From positions 62,001 to 126,000 of the forward strand of contig CACXIP010000006.1 of assembly GCA_902767775.1 (NCBI GenBank): DNA of 64,000 nt, given 5' to 3'. Below, piece by piece: positions 1 to 10,800 of the stretch. How positions within the stretch are numbered: position 1 is the first letter of the stretch; every line of letters starts with the position of its first letter. This DNA comes from an uncultured Prevotellaceae bacterium. GTDB taxonomy: Bacteria > Bacteroidota > Bacteroidia > Bacteroidales > Bacteroidaceae. The position numbers and the translations under genes were made by a program. Under the pieces are notes generated by a model. The model was not told the DNA's origin, did no database searches, and was given only the letters and a program-made list of their open reading frames with translations.

Positions 1-325
1 CAGTCACAGAGACAGTGAATTTCGAGCCGTCGACAATTTTCTTGTCGTAGCCATCGATAATCACGGGGTTAGCAGGGTCGTCCACATTCATGAACGTCAC
101 TTCATGCCCGTCGGCACCTGCCACAGTAGGCCAACTAACGGTGGCCGTCTTGCCGTCGGTGCTGACGATAAATGAAATACTGTCTTGGATGGGTGTCTTC
201 ATTTGGGTATTGGTCACACCCAAGTTAAAGCCGTCGGGCGAGTCATAACCCTCGGCGCAACCACCCAGCAGCAGGATGCACAGCACATACAGTGATGCAT
301 GCCATTTCTTGGTTTGGTTTTTCAT
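1..325 (-). CDS. Surface lipoprotein, N-terminal part (gene cut by window start)
   Basis: Reading leftward from ATG at 325, the product begins MKNQTKKWHASLYVLCILLL followed by GGC, a signal peptide with a lipobox whose Cys is residue 23. After it comes a stretch with the look of a fibronectin type III fold (ISFIVSTDGKTATVSWP, then the turn AGADGHEV). About 108 residues are visible and the gene continues past base 1. It lies 247 bases downstream of the pectate lyase gene on the same strand, so a role in binding or processing pectic glycans at the cell surface is likely. This placement resembles lipoproteins of the DUF4957/DUF5123 type found next to pectate lyases in Bacteroidota, but the diagnostic part is outside the window. 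The function is inferred from context only. Confidence 0.75.
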   Translation of the reverse strand, partial: MKNQTKKWHASLYVLCILLLGGCAEGYDSPDGFNLGVTNTQMKTPIQDSISFIVSTDGKTATVSWPTVAGADGHEVTFMNVDDPANPVIIDGYDKKIVDGSKFTVSVT

Positions 326-401
326 TGTGAAGTAGTTTTTTATTAGTCAATTGATTTGTTTTCTCGTTATTTAGGTTGTGTCTCTCTTGTCATTAAGTGC
401 A

Positions 402-409
402 CAAAAATA
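402..409 (-). promoter_or_regulatory. Possible -7 promoter box for the lipoprotein gene
   Basis: On the minus strand this reads TATTTTTG, a match to the Bacteroidota TAnnTTTG box, about 77 bases before the lipoprotein ATG. No convincing TTTG box is seen 19-20 bases upstream. The 247-base gap 326-572 is otherwise AT-rich and holds no gene that I can support. A small 5-bp hairpin (492-504) is too weak to call a terminator. Confidence 0.35.
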
Positions 410-572
410 CAAAAAAATGTGATATCATGTATGTTTTTATTCCTAAAAAGGAAAAAAAACTTTCAAATTCTTAAAAAAGACTACTTTTTCCCGCCAGTAT
501 GGCGAATTTTTGCTTATTTGACATCAGTCAGAACACACCAAAGTGTGAATGGTGCTGAGGTATTGCCAGATG

Positions 573-3287
573 TCAGTTTTTGATGATTTTGAAACTGTGT
601 GTGTGGTCTTCAATGTCGGTCACCCGCATCACATAGGTCTCCTGTGCCCTCAATGTGGTGACTTTCTTGCCGTCAAGGGTGAAGAACTCACGGCTCTTCA
701 CTTGTATGCTGCTTTCATGCCATGCAGGGGAGATGGCTGTGGCGGCATCGGCAGTGATGGCTATGCCAAACCGCTGTGTGAAAGTTGTCTTGCCGTCGTC
801 GACAGTGACATTTACATAGGCGATACCTTGGCTGTCGGGTTGTATGGCATGTATGGTCAGTGTGCTGCCGCTGATGCTGGGAGCAATCATGCCGTATCCC
901 TGTTCATCGAGGCTGAAGGTAGGAGTTGCTGATTTGCCGTTTTGACCATAGAAACCTGCAAAGTGGGGCTTCAGGTCGATGGTGCCGCTGGAGTTGGGCT
1001 GAATCATAAGATAGGGATGAGACATAAACTCAAGATAGTCTTCCAACAGTGTGTAGCCATCATGGTCGGGGTCACCATTGTTGTCTGCGGTGGATGGGTC
1101 ACTGCCAGTTAGTTGCTCCCACCAGTTGGGCATGCCGTCCTGGTCGGTGTCCCAATTGGAGGGTCGTGTCTCTTCGGGATACACTTCCCATCCTTTGCCT
1201 TCAGCATGTTCGGTGATGTCTGCCTCGGTGTCGATTTCACCTTTGATACCGGATTTGGAACCGACATATGTATAGGTACCATCAATGGTCTCACGTATGT
1301 TGCGCACATGCTGTTCGTCGCGCATGGGCATGATGGCACCGCTGTAACTGGTCACCACCTTCAGGGCATCTTGGGCGGTGTGGATGACGGCATACGAGGG
1401 GAAGAAAGGCTCGTTGACGATGGTCTCATATTTGGGTCCGGGGTCGCCGTTGGAGAGCACCACATTGTAGGTCACGTTCTTGGCGTCCTGTGTTAGTGTG
1501 TGGTTCTTGTTCTCCCGGATGTTGCCGTGGACGTATGCCCGCCACGTGCTTTCCGGATGTCCTACATTTTCGTAGTTTTGTGTGAAGAGCACGGTATGGC
1601 GGGTGTCTGGTCCCATTTTGTAGTAGTTGTTCACGAAATTCACCTCATGGCAGTTGCCGTCTGTGGTGCGTCTGTTCCAATTGTACACGACGTTGTTGAA
1701 GATGTCCATTTGGCCGATAGCACGGTTCTCACCATCCATGCCACCACCCAAGCTCCAGTTCCTGCCCTCGCAGTTGACCAGCAGGTTGTGATGCCATGAG
1801 CCAATCTTTCCGTCGATGGTGGCTGCATAACCATGGTTGGTGCCGTCGGCATAGTTCTTATGACCGGCGATGCCAAGTGCCTCACTGATGATGGAGTATT
1901 GGAAGGAGATGTTTTTCGCACCTCTTCCGCTGACGGTCTCATCGGTGCCCCAGGCTGCCGTACAGTGGTCGACAATGGCATGGTCGGCACCGCTCATGCC
2001 CATGGCATTGCCTGTGTTTTGCCCATAAACGCCTAATCCGCGTTTAAATCGCATGAAGCGGCAGATGACGTCGGAGCCGATGTTGATGTTGGAGGCTTTC
2101 AGGCAGATGCCCTTTCCTGGCGCCGTCTGTCCGGCGATGGTGGCATAGGGTTTGACAAACTGGGCACCGAAATCCATCTCGATGATGCCGCTCACATCAA
2201 ACACGATGGTGCGTGGTCCTTCCATGTCAACAAGCCCATAGAGCAATGAACCTGGTTGATGGTCGTTGTTGAGGTTGGTGACATGATAGACCACTCCGCC
2301 GCGGCCACCTTGTGCGAAACGCCCATAACCTTCGGCTTCGGGGAATGCCAGGTGACGTGGACGGAAACTCCATATGATTCCCTTGGTGATGTTGCCGTCG
2401 GCAGTCTCCTCATCTACCCGCCAATAGTAGGTGTTGAGGTTGTAGAGGTCGGTGGCGGTATAGGTGGTGTCTGTTCCTTCATAAAGTGCTGAGGTGGAGT
2501 TGGCCACGGCTGAGGAGTCGGTGCCCAAATATAAATAATGTTTGATGACATCTTTGCTGGCTGGCGACCATTTGAGCGCGAACGTGCCGTTGTCGGCATC
2601 CATATGGAAATCTTTGTCGCTTGGCACTGGCAGTTTGGCTTGCAGTTTGGAGTCTGTCACATCAATCATCAACCCGTTGAGCAGCGGTGTCTTGTCCTTG
2701 ACCCTTTTGGTGTCGGCATCAGCGGGAGCCTCATCCTCGTTTGTGGAGAAAGTGAGCACCACCTCCTCATTGCTGTTGCTGACAGTGAAGAGGGTCATCA
2801 GCACAGTGGCATCTTGTGCAGAACTGACTTGTTCGGTACGGGGCACAGATTGATGCACGACCTTGCCATTGAGACTCACGGTGATGGGCCATGCGGCGGT
2901 GTTGGCAGGGTCTTGCCATCCATTGTGATAGGTCTGGATGCTGTGCTGACCTGGGGCCAGTCCCTTGATAATCAGGTCGAACGAACCGCACTCGTTGGGG
3001 TCGAAGTTCATGCCGTCGCCCGTTAGGCGGCAGTTGTTCTCTTTTTTCTGTACGAACGTCTTGCTCCAACCGGAGCGCATGGTGTGCCCCGAGCGGATGG
3101 TGAAAGTGACACCGTCTATCTCAAGAACGCACTCTTTGACGTCTTTGTTGAACTTCCATGGCGTGAAACCAGGCTCCAGCACCTCATCATTGTTCCGACT
3201 GGGTTCGTTGATATCAATTTTGTAAGTTTTCTGTGCATGCATGCCGATGGCGGCGGCAAGAGCCAGAATGGTCAGTAATGGCCTCAT
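573..3287 (-). CDS. Secreted pectate lyase (PL1-like) with fibronectin type III domain
   Basis: The 904-residue product should cleave polygalacturonate by beta-elimination outside the cytoplasm. The chosen start (MRPLLTILALAAAIGMHAQ) gives a clean signal peptide; a longer reading from 3344 would run through the promoter box at 3325-3332. Residues about 20-230 look like a beta-sandwich. Residues about 235-325 form a fibronectin III unit (TYYWRVDEETADGN). The lyase part starts near residue 319 (EAEGYGRFAQGGRGG) and shows the parallel beta-helix signatures TIAGQTAPGKGICLK, VICRFMRFKRG and AIVDHCTAAWGTDE. A calcium-loop segment DTDQDGMPNWWEQLTGSDP follows. The last 35 residues (FFTLDGKKV...) resemble the short C-terminal sorting-like tails of Prevotella secreted proteins. 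The gene is probably co-regulated with the downstream lipoprotein. Assignment to PL1 is from motif memory, not a search. Confidence 0.88.
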   Translation of the reverse strand: MRPLLTILALAAAIGMHAQKTYKIDINEPSRNNDEVLEPGFTPWKFNKDVKECVLEIDGVTFTIRSGHTMRSGWSKTFVQKKENNCRLTGDGMNFDPNECGSFDLIIKGLAPGQHSIQTYHNGWQDPANTAAWPITVSLNGKVVHQSVPRTEQVSSAQDATVLMTLFTVSNSNEEVVLTFSTNEDEAPADADTKRVKDKTPLLNGLMIDVTDSKLQAKLPVPSDKDFHMDADNGTFALKWSPASKDVIKHYLYLGTDSSAVANSTSALYEGTDTTYTATDLYNLNTYYWRVDEETADGNITKGIIWSFRPRHLAFPEAEGYGRFAQGGRGGVVYHVTNLNNDHQPGSLLYGLVDMEGPRTIVFDVSGIIEMDFGAQFVKPYATIAGQTAPGKGICLKASNINIGSDVICRFMRFKRGLGVYGQNTGNAMGMSGADHAIVDHCTAAWGTDETVSGRGAKNISFQYSIISEALGIAGHKNYADGTNHGYAATIDGKIGSWHHNLLVNCEGRNWSLGGGMDGENRAIGQMDIFNNVVYNWNRRTTDGNCHEVNFVNNYYKMGPDTRHTVLFTQNYENVGHPESTWRAYVHGNIRENKNHTLTQDAKNVTYNVVLSNGDPGPKYETIVNEPFFPSYAVIHTAQDALKVVTSYSGAIMPMRDEQHVRNIRETIDGTYTYVGSKSGIKGEIDTEADITEHAEGKGWEVYPEETRPSNWDTDQDGMPNWWEQLTGSDPSTADNNGDPDHDGYTLLEDYLEFMSHPYLMIQPNSSGTIDLKPHFAGFYGQNGKSATPTFSLDEQGYGMIAPSISGSTLTIHAIQPDSQGIAYVNVTVDDGKTTFTQRFGIAITADAATAISPAWHESSIQVKSREFFTLDGKKVTTLRAQETYVMRVTDIEDHTHSFKIIKN

Positions 3288-3324
3288 ATTTGCTTTAGTT
3301 GTTAGTTTTTTCGTCTTTTGCGGG

Positions 3325-3332
3325 CAAAGGTA
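3325..3332 (-). promoter_or_regulatory. -7 promoter box of the pectate lyase gene
   Basis: The minus strand reads TACCTTTG here, an exact TAnnTTTG match, 38 bases before the pectate lyase ATG. No TTTG box sits at the usual upstream spacing; that place is occupied by the inverted repeat at 3342-3377, which suggests the promoter needs an activator. Confidence 0.65.
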
Positions 3333-3341
3333 ATAAAAAAA

Positions 3342-3377
3342 CACCCATTTGAGGTGGATAAATATCTCAAATGGGTG
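3342..3377. promoter_or_regulatory. 12-bp perfect inverted repeat, likely operator upstream of pectate lyase
   Basis: CACCCATTTGAG (3342-3353) and CTCAAATGGGTG (3366-3377) are perfect inverse copies with a 12-base spacer, 24 bp centre to centre. The repeat ends 10 bases upstream of the pectate lyase -7 box, so it covers the -33 region and lies outside the expected transcript. A protein-binding operator is therefore more likely than an RNA hairpin. The remainder of 3378-3487 holds nothing that I recognise. Confidence 0.6.
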
Positions 3378-3487
3378 GAAAAAATGTTAGAGCCCCTATC
3401 TCATAAGATTCTTCTTGTCTTAATCAAGTATGGACAATTGCCTTAAAGTAGAAGAATAACCTCTTTGGATACTTGAATAGTAAATAT

Positions 3488-3518
3488 TTTGCCGTTTTTT
3501 TAAATTTTCGTACATTTG
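3488..3518 (+). promoter_or_regulatory. Promoter of the ECF sigma / anti-sigma / A2M operon
   Basis: TTTG at 3488-3491, then 19 bases, then TACATTTG at 3511-3518. This matches both Bacteroidota promoter boxes and their spacing. Transcription would start near 3525, leaving a leader of about 145 bases before the sigma factor ATG. The leader contains a 20-codon reading frame (3541-3603) that I do not regard as established. Confidence 0.65.
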
Positions 3519-3668
3519 TCCTCGACATGCATGACTTTTGATGAATTCTTTTCTCCCTACTGAATCCGAAGAACTGAATGATGAAACTGAAAAAAACAGG
3601 TAGAAAAAGAAAAAAGTATTGTTTCATGGTTGGTTTTTCACGATTCTATCCGTTATTATGATAAAACA

Positions 3669-4178
3669 ATGATAGACAACAGGCAATTCGAACAGTTGTT
3701 CAAGAGCAACTACGCGGCAATGATGCGAGTGGCACGCGGCATGCTTGGCGACGATGAGGAAAGCAAGGATGTCGTAAGCGACATCATGCTCCGCGTCGGC
3801 GATGGGCGCATCACCCTCCCGCCTGACAGCCAGCGCTATCTGCTCACTTGTGTGAGAAATCGATGCCTTGACGTCATACAACACAAGAAGACAACAGAGA
3901 AAATAATGCGCCTTTACCCGTTGGTCACACAACCGACACTCAACATCGCCAATGAGCAACAGGTGTATGATGAGATTCTCCATGTGGTGGAGACACAACT
4001 GACCCCACAGACCCGTAAAGTCTTCGAATTGCGCCATGACCGACACCTCTCTTACCAAGAGATAGCCGACACTTTGGATATCAGCAAGGCGGCTGTCTAC
4101 AAGCACCTGGCGAAAGCCATCAACCTACTAAAAGCACATTTCAACGATGAGTCTCCCACCACTCAAGTCACCATTTAG
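3669..4178 (+). CDS. ECF-family RNA polymerase sigma factor
   Basis: This 169-residue protein has the two-domain build of extracytoplasmic-function sigma factors. The sigma-2 helix bundle is at about residues 8-70 (FEQLFKSNYAAMMRVARGML, then DVVSDIMLRV). The sigma-4 helix-turn-helix is at about 112-165 (LTPQTRKVFELRHDRHLSYQ, then EIADTLDISKAAVYKHLAKA). ATG 3669 is preferred over the in-frame start at 3630 because homologues begin just before the sigma-2 helix. The gene is followed after 11 bases by a membrane anti-sigma gene, which is the usual arrangement for sigma factors held at the inner membrane until an outer-membrane signal arrives. The regulon is not visible, but its own operon is an obvious candidate target. 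Confidence 0.92.
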   Translation: MIDNRQFEQLFKSNYAAMMRVARGMLGDDEESKDVVSDIMLRVGDGRITLPPDSQRYLLTCVRNRCLDVIQHKKTTEKIMRLYPLVTQPTLNIANEQQVYDEILHVVETQLTPQTRKVFELRHDRHLSYQEIADTLDISKAAVYKHLAKAINLLKAHFNDESPTTQVTI

Positions 4179-4189
4179 TCAACAACACC

Positions 4190-4834
4190 ATGGACAAGAT
4201 TGCACAACTGCTCGACATCATAGAGCATCCTGAAAAATACAGCGACGAAATGCTGGAAAAGTTGTTTTGCGATGAACAACTCAGCCAATACTATGAAGTA
4301 ATGGCTTTGGCGTCCAGTGCCTACCGTGCACGAAGGGCGGAGGAGCATGAGCCAGATGATGTGGATGAGGCATGGAAGGAGTTTCAATCGAGAAACACAG
4401 TCAGTACCGGCCATCATCAGTGGTGGAGAAGTGCTGCCATCATCATCGGCATCATGGTATCGGGATTGGCCATCGCTGCCTTATGGCCGTTCTGGCATAC
4501 GGAACCCAAGACGGGTTCAATAGAGACTACACAACAGGCACAGCCAATTCCCGCCAACTCCGCCACACCCAAAGAAAGCCTGCCACACACCGAATCACGA
4601 GTCCAAGCCACAGCAAAGAGTGTCGTTTTTGACAATGTATCACTCGAGCAAATCATCCGGGAGACAGCCGTTTTTTATGGAATGAGTTATTCTTTCGAGC
4701 GAGAGGAACCCAGACGGCTGCGGCTTCATGTGAAATGGGACCAGCAGCAACCGATGGACTCTTTCGTCAGCCGCCTCAACCGGTTTGAGAAATTCAACAT
4801 CATCATCAACGACAACACCATCCTCATCAAATGA
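4190..4834 (+). CDS. Short FecR-like anti-sigma protein with DUF4974-type C-terminus
   Basis: The 214-residue product has a cytoplasmic N-terminal part of about 78 residues, one membrane segment (about 80-101, AAIIIGIMVSGLAIAALWPF) and a periplasmic tail. Residues about 145-214 (VSLEQIIRETAVFYGMSYSF to the end) look like the DUF4974/STN-like fold found at the C-terminus of FecR proteins. The central FecR domain of the usual 300-350-residue anti-sigma proteins is missing. Its likely role is to hold the upstream sigma factor at the inner membrane and to receive a signal through the periplasmic domain. Its stop codon overlaps the ATG of the next gene (ATGA at 4831-4834), which suggests translational coupling and a shared function. 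The anti-sigma role is inferred from layout and topology. Confidence 0.8.
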   Translation: MDKIAQLLDIIEHPEKYSDEMLEKLFCDEQLSQYYEVMALASSAYRARRAEEHEPDDVDEAWKEFQSRNTVSTGHHQWWRSAAIIIGIMVSGLAIAALWPFWHTEPKTGSIETTQQAQPIPANSATPKESLPHTESRVQATAKSVVFDNVSLEQIIRETAVFYGMSYSFEREEPRRLRLHVKWDQQQPMDSFVSRLNRFEKFNIIINDNTILIK

Positions 4835-7800
4835 CACGACGCATCCATCTTATCGCTTTGCTCATCGCTCTGATGACACAAGGACTGACAGCCCAGACCA
4901 TCAACCAACAATTCAAGGACTGTTCTCTCTCTGATGCTTTGCTCGCCATTGATGATGCCTGCGACAGCATCACCGTCAATTTCGTGTATGACGACTTGGA
5001 GGATTTCCGTGTGACAACAGATGTCACCAATGCCACTGTTCAGGATGCCGTCAGACAGGTCTGCGGTTTCTATCCCATGCGGATTATCACCTTTGGCAAT
5101 GATATTTTTGTGGAATGTACGCAACGCGACTCCCTCCGTCTCATCGGAAAGGTGGTTGACCAGAAAGGTTTGCCTCTGAAATATGCCAATGTCGCACTCC
5201 TCTCACCCGTGGACAGCAGTCAGGTCAACCATGGTGTGGCCAACGATGATGGCTACGTGGTGATACCGTGTCCGATACAGGAAGTCATCCTCAGAGTCAC
5301 CCACGTGGGCTATAGGACTTATGAAAGACGCTGCAAAGTCACCGACATGGGTGAAATCATTCTCAGCCCCGACACCAAGCAACTTAAAGGTGTCAATGTG
5401 TCGGCCACACCGCCACCCAATCATGTCATCCGAAGGAGTTATGCCTCTTTGTGGAAAGAGGCCAACCGTCTCGCCAAAACCGACCTTCCCCAAAAGGAAA
5501 TGGAGGTGATGCGCCTCATCGCCATGAAAGCAAGAGCGGAGATGAATTATGGTCAACTGCTGACTGCAGAACTGATGTACGGTTCCTTGCAGCGAACAGT
5601 CTCTCCCGACTCGCTCGACAGTTTCATCAGCCGCCTCGTTGCAGAAGAGCAATCGGCTGCTACTCATGCACCCATGTTGGCCGCCACCTATCAGACCATA
5701 CTCAGTAAAATCATTGAAGAAAACGACCCTGGCAGTGATGAGGCAGAGAAATACCGTCAGAAGGCACTCTCGAATCCCGATGTACTGTCACAGACGGATT
5801 CCCATATCTTACAACCTTTCCTCAATTTAGGAGACGACAGTGATATCTTCGGACACGATATGCTGTCTGTTATCGGCTTTGAAACAGGCAATGAGGCCGT
5901 GCTCCGCGATTACTACAAACAAAAAGGAAGCCGAAAGGCACAGATGGTGCTGGATTACAGGTTGTTAACCAATGATTATCATACCAAATACGGACATGTG
6001 ATGGTGGACCGGCGCACGCAGTATTTGGCAAGTCTCGACTCACTCATCCAACGATATTCTGACCTTCCTGAATGCTGCGAACTGGTTATCGAACGTTACA
6101 ATGTGATGAGAGATATGCCAGATTACTCAGCCGAGCAATTGAATGCTTTCCTTGACAACAACATATCAAAATGGAGCAATTGGCGAAATGTAGTGCAACT
6201 CCAAAACTTCAAACGCCAACTCACCCAACCACAGCTTGCTATTGAAACTCATGACCGTCAAATTCCATCACAGCACACCTATGTTGTAAAACTCAAGGAT
6301 ATACGCAATATCAAACAAGTGAATGTCAAGTTGACACGGCTTGATATCGACCAGCAAAATCGTATGCTGCATTCATCATATATGGATGAAGAGAGACTGA
6401 ATGACCTGCGGAAGTACGCCAATGGGAAAAATGAAGTCATCTGCAGCAAACAATTGGCTTCTCATCCCGAATATGAGATATTTAATGACAGTATTCAACT
6501 TCCGGCACTTGGCGCAGGAATCTATCTGATGCAATGGTCTACAGACAAAAAAGAAGCCAATACCATCTATGACATTCTCCATGTGAGTGACATCACCCTG
6601 CTCTCGGAGGCCTTGCCTGACGAGATGATACGCTTTGCCGTTGTCAACACTTCCACGGGCAAGCCTATTCCCCACGCACGTCTCTCACTCGGCGACAAGG
6701 CGAACAAGATAGTGCGTACCGACAGCCATGGAGAGGTTGTCTGCAGCAATAAGTATTCCCGTATCTTTGCGTTTACCGATGACGACCATTTCTCGCTCCC
6801 GCTCAATTGGACATTGCATCATTATGCAGAAGAGACATCGAAGCAGAAACTCATCCACATATTTACCGACAGAAGAATCTACCGTCCCGGGCAACAGGTT
6901 CAGGCTGCCATATCAGTTGTTCTCAACGATTGCAACCATTATCAGGAAATGCTTCAGGGCGAGCAATTGCGGGTGAAATTGATGGACCCTGCTTCCATCA
7001 CGGTGGCTGACACGATTGTCACCACAGATGAATTCGGTACAGCCACACTGCTGTTTCCCCTACACAAGAGCAAAAGTGGTTTCTATAATATTATCGCCAG
7101 TCCAGTAACAGATGCTGCGGATGGCATGAACACCTCTTGCTTTTTTGGTGTGGAAGAATACAAATTGCCCACTTTTGATTTGCAATTCCAACCTCTGGCA
7201 CGCAATCAATTGGAGGCCGATACCCTCAGGTTGCCTTTGTATGTCCGTACTTTTTCTGGCGGTTTCGTCAATCGTGCCCGAGTGGCATATAAAGTATCAT
7301 TGTTTTCCTCTGTAGCATCACCATCTTCTTTCTTCGAGGAGGTGTCGATGTATAGGGCGGCTTTGATAGCCTCCATAGCCGACGATACCACCTATACCGC
7401 TGCCGACGGCACAGCCTATCTGTGTATTCCGCTTCAAACACCCAACGTTGAAAGAGATGGCAGGAAAGTGGATCAGTTTATCTTCAGCATCAACGCTATA
7501 GTCACCGACATGGCAGGTGAGACACACGAAATATCTCAAAACATCAAGTACACCACCCGTCAGCGGACGCTCTCGCTTCTGATGTCCTCTCCCATCATGA
7601 AGGTTGGCCAACCGCTTCGGTTGAAATGGCAATTGAAAGACCATATCGGACTCGACATTGATGAAGATGTCACTTATTATATTGACAATCCCACAAATGT
7701 ATTTCACGCAGAGTCCAACAAACGTGTGGAAATGCCTGAATGTCAAGCCCTAAAACAAGCTGGCAAACATCGCATATTTGCCATATGCGACGGCGACACG

Positions 7801-10800
7801 GTGAGCGGAACTTTTTTAGTTCATGACTTCAATGCCAAGCGGTTGGGCACTCATATGTCATCTTTCCTGGCTGTGAGTGACGGACGGTTCCCCGCCGACG
7901 GCAGTGCGGTGAAACTGCAATTCGGCACATCACTTCAAGATGTGCATTTGGTCTATAGCATCATCGCTGGCAAACAAGTCATTGAGCAAGGAGTCATGCG
8001 GCTCAACGATGAGATTCATACCCGTACGTTGACCTACCGACCGGAATATGGTCCTGGGGTGTTTGTTGCAACAGCTTTCATCAAAGACGGCAAAGTCTAT
8101 CAGGAACAGGCAAACATCAGCATGCCATTGCCTGACAAGCGGCTTCAGATGAAATGGACGACCTTCCGCGACAGACTCACACCTGGACAAAAGGAGGAAT
8201 GGCGACTGCAAGTGACACACCCCGATGGTTCACCTGCCGCTGCCAATGTGCTCGCTACGCTCTATGATGCCTCGCTCGACCGAATCTCCAACCACGCACT
8301 GGGGTTCTCTCCGTTCAATCAATATCGCATTCCGGGCACACAATGGAGAAGCCCATATACCCTTACTAAAACAACACTCATCAGCGAAACACTACAACTT
8401 GCTAATTCCCAGCCTTTGTCGTTCAGCTATTTCGACCCTCTGTTGTCCATACTTAGAGGCAACAACCAGACCATTCAAGAGAAGATGGACATCTCGAGAT
8501 TGTTGCCTAAAAAGGTATCTCACAAAGGTCGGTCGGGCTATGCTTGCGGCATCGTTGTGGATGAGATGGGCGACCCTTTCATTGGCGCAATTGTATCCAT
8601 CAAAAACAGTGAGAAAACGGTTCTGACCAACATTGACGGAGAATTTGAGATAGCAATGCGTGACCCTCAATCTCTGTTGGTGAGTTTTGTAGGCTACAAA
8701 TCTGCCACAGTGAAAGCATTTCCTGGCAGTTATCTCAACATTGTCCTTAATCCTTCAACGGTTCTGAAAGAAGTAGTGGTAGGTGCAGGAAAAAGGAGAG
8801 AAGGTGGGGCATTGAGTGTACCACTCAGGGCAGTTCGACAAGTGGAACAGTTACAACCAGCAGACACGAAACCAGACACGAATCAGGCATTGCAGGGAAG
8901 GATTGCTGGTCTTGACATCGTCTACAACTCATCTTCATTTAGTGAAAACAGTATTCGCATCCGAGGAACATCGCCCATGGACGATGTAGCAGACATTTCT
9001 AATAACCGCGGTATACAACAACCGGTGGTGGTGCGTGAGAACTTCAGCGAGACGGCGTTTTTCATGCCAACGCTCCGCACCGGCACCGATGGTACTGCCA
9101 CCATGGCATTTACCCTTCCCGAGAGCGTCACTACATGGCGCCTCTTAACCCTTGCCTACGACAAAGAGGCCAACTATGCACAGCACGACACTACCGTGGT
9201 GGCTCAGAAAGAGGTGATGGTGCAACCCAACTTGCCTCGCTTCGTGCGTAGCGGCGACCAGTCGGTCATCGCAGCCAGCGTCACCAGTCTCAGTGAGCAA
9301 AACCACAGTGGCGTGGCACTGCTTCAAATGCTTGACCCATCGACCGATACAGTGGTGTGGTCTTCGTCCATGCCTTTTACCGTGGAGGGCGGTTCCTCTA
9401 CCAAAGTAGACTTCCACTATCAGCCCACTGACCAATATCCGTTGTTGATTTGTAGGGTGAGTGTCAGCGGCGACTCTTTCAGCGATGGCGAACAGCACTA
9501 CCTGCCCGTGCTCCCCAACAAGGAACTTGTGCTTACCACGCATCCCATCACCATGCATGGTGCATCTCGTATAGACATCCCGCTCAGTGGTGCCACATCT
9601 AAAGACTCCACACGGGTAACCATAGAGTTTACCAACCATCCTGCCTGGTTGATTGTAGGTGCTGTCCCCACCCTTGCCACCCGTCCCGATGACGATGCGC
9701 TTTCACAGGCATCTGCCCTCTATGTCAATACCATCGCCGGTCAAATGATGAACTCGCAACCCGAACTGAGAGAGGTGATGGAGCAATGGCGTGACGAAGA
9801 TGGCAAAGAGGGGAATGTGGAGAGTGCCTTGGCAAGAAATCAGGAGTTGCGCAATGTGCTGCTGGAGGAGACACCTTGGGCAGCAGAGGCGACCAACGAG
9901 GCGGCCCAGAAACGCCATATGATGAAATACTTTGATGTGCCCACGTTGAAGATGCGTATCAACAACGCCATTAAGCAGTTGGGCGCCCTGCAAGGTCCTG
10001 ATGGAGGGTGGTCTTGGTGCAAGGGTATGGACAGTTCGCCTTACATCACCACCACGGTGATGGAAATCCTCTCACGTCTCGTCTCCCTCGCACAGATAGA
10101 TAAAGCAACGAGCCAACTCATCGACCGTGGCATGGCCTACCTTGACAAACTGACAGCAAAGAAGGTGAAGGAAATGAAACGGCAGGAAGCACAGAACAAG
10201 AAACGGGAAAAAGGCGAGCGAATCATTATCGAACCCGATGAACAGATGCTGCATTACCTCTATATCACTTCACTCTTGGATAAAGACCATAAAGAGCAAA
10301 TGCGGGCAGAGCGCAAATACCTGCTCTCGTATCTCTGCGACCACAGGTTGGACTTATCCATTTATGGCAAGGCGGCTTGCGCTGTTGTTTTGGCAAGAGA
10401 GGGCCAGAAAACGAAAGCAAGCGAATACTTGAAAAGCCTACTTGACTATGCTGTGAAAACCGACGAGATGGGAATGTATTTCGACATACCTAAAGCACAT
10501 TATTCATGGCGCAACTACCGCATCCCCACCGTCGTCATGGCGATGGAGGCAGTGAGGCTTCTTGCACCCAAGGACACCACTTCGGTGAGGATGATGCAAC
10601 GCTGGCTCTTGCAGGAGAAGCGTACGCAACTGTGGGACACATCGGTCAACAGCATCGATGCCATCCATGCCTTCCTCTGCACTGGAGGGATAGGATTTGA
10701 AAAGAAGCAGGATGCTGCTACCTTCCAACTGGACGGACATCCACTCAGCGTACCTCAGTCAACGGCCCCACTGGGATATGTGAAAACTATGCTGACCGAC

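Noticed and set aside
3288-3344. In-frame N-terminal extension of the pectate lyase
   Set aside because: It overlaps the -7 box at 3325-3332 and moves the signal peptide away from the N-terminus.
3541-3603. 20-codon frame in the leader of the sigma factor operon
   Set aside because: Short, no homology that I recognise and no start-site support; could be chance in an AT-rich leader.
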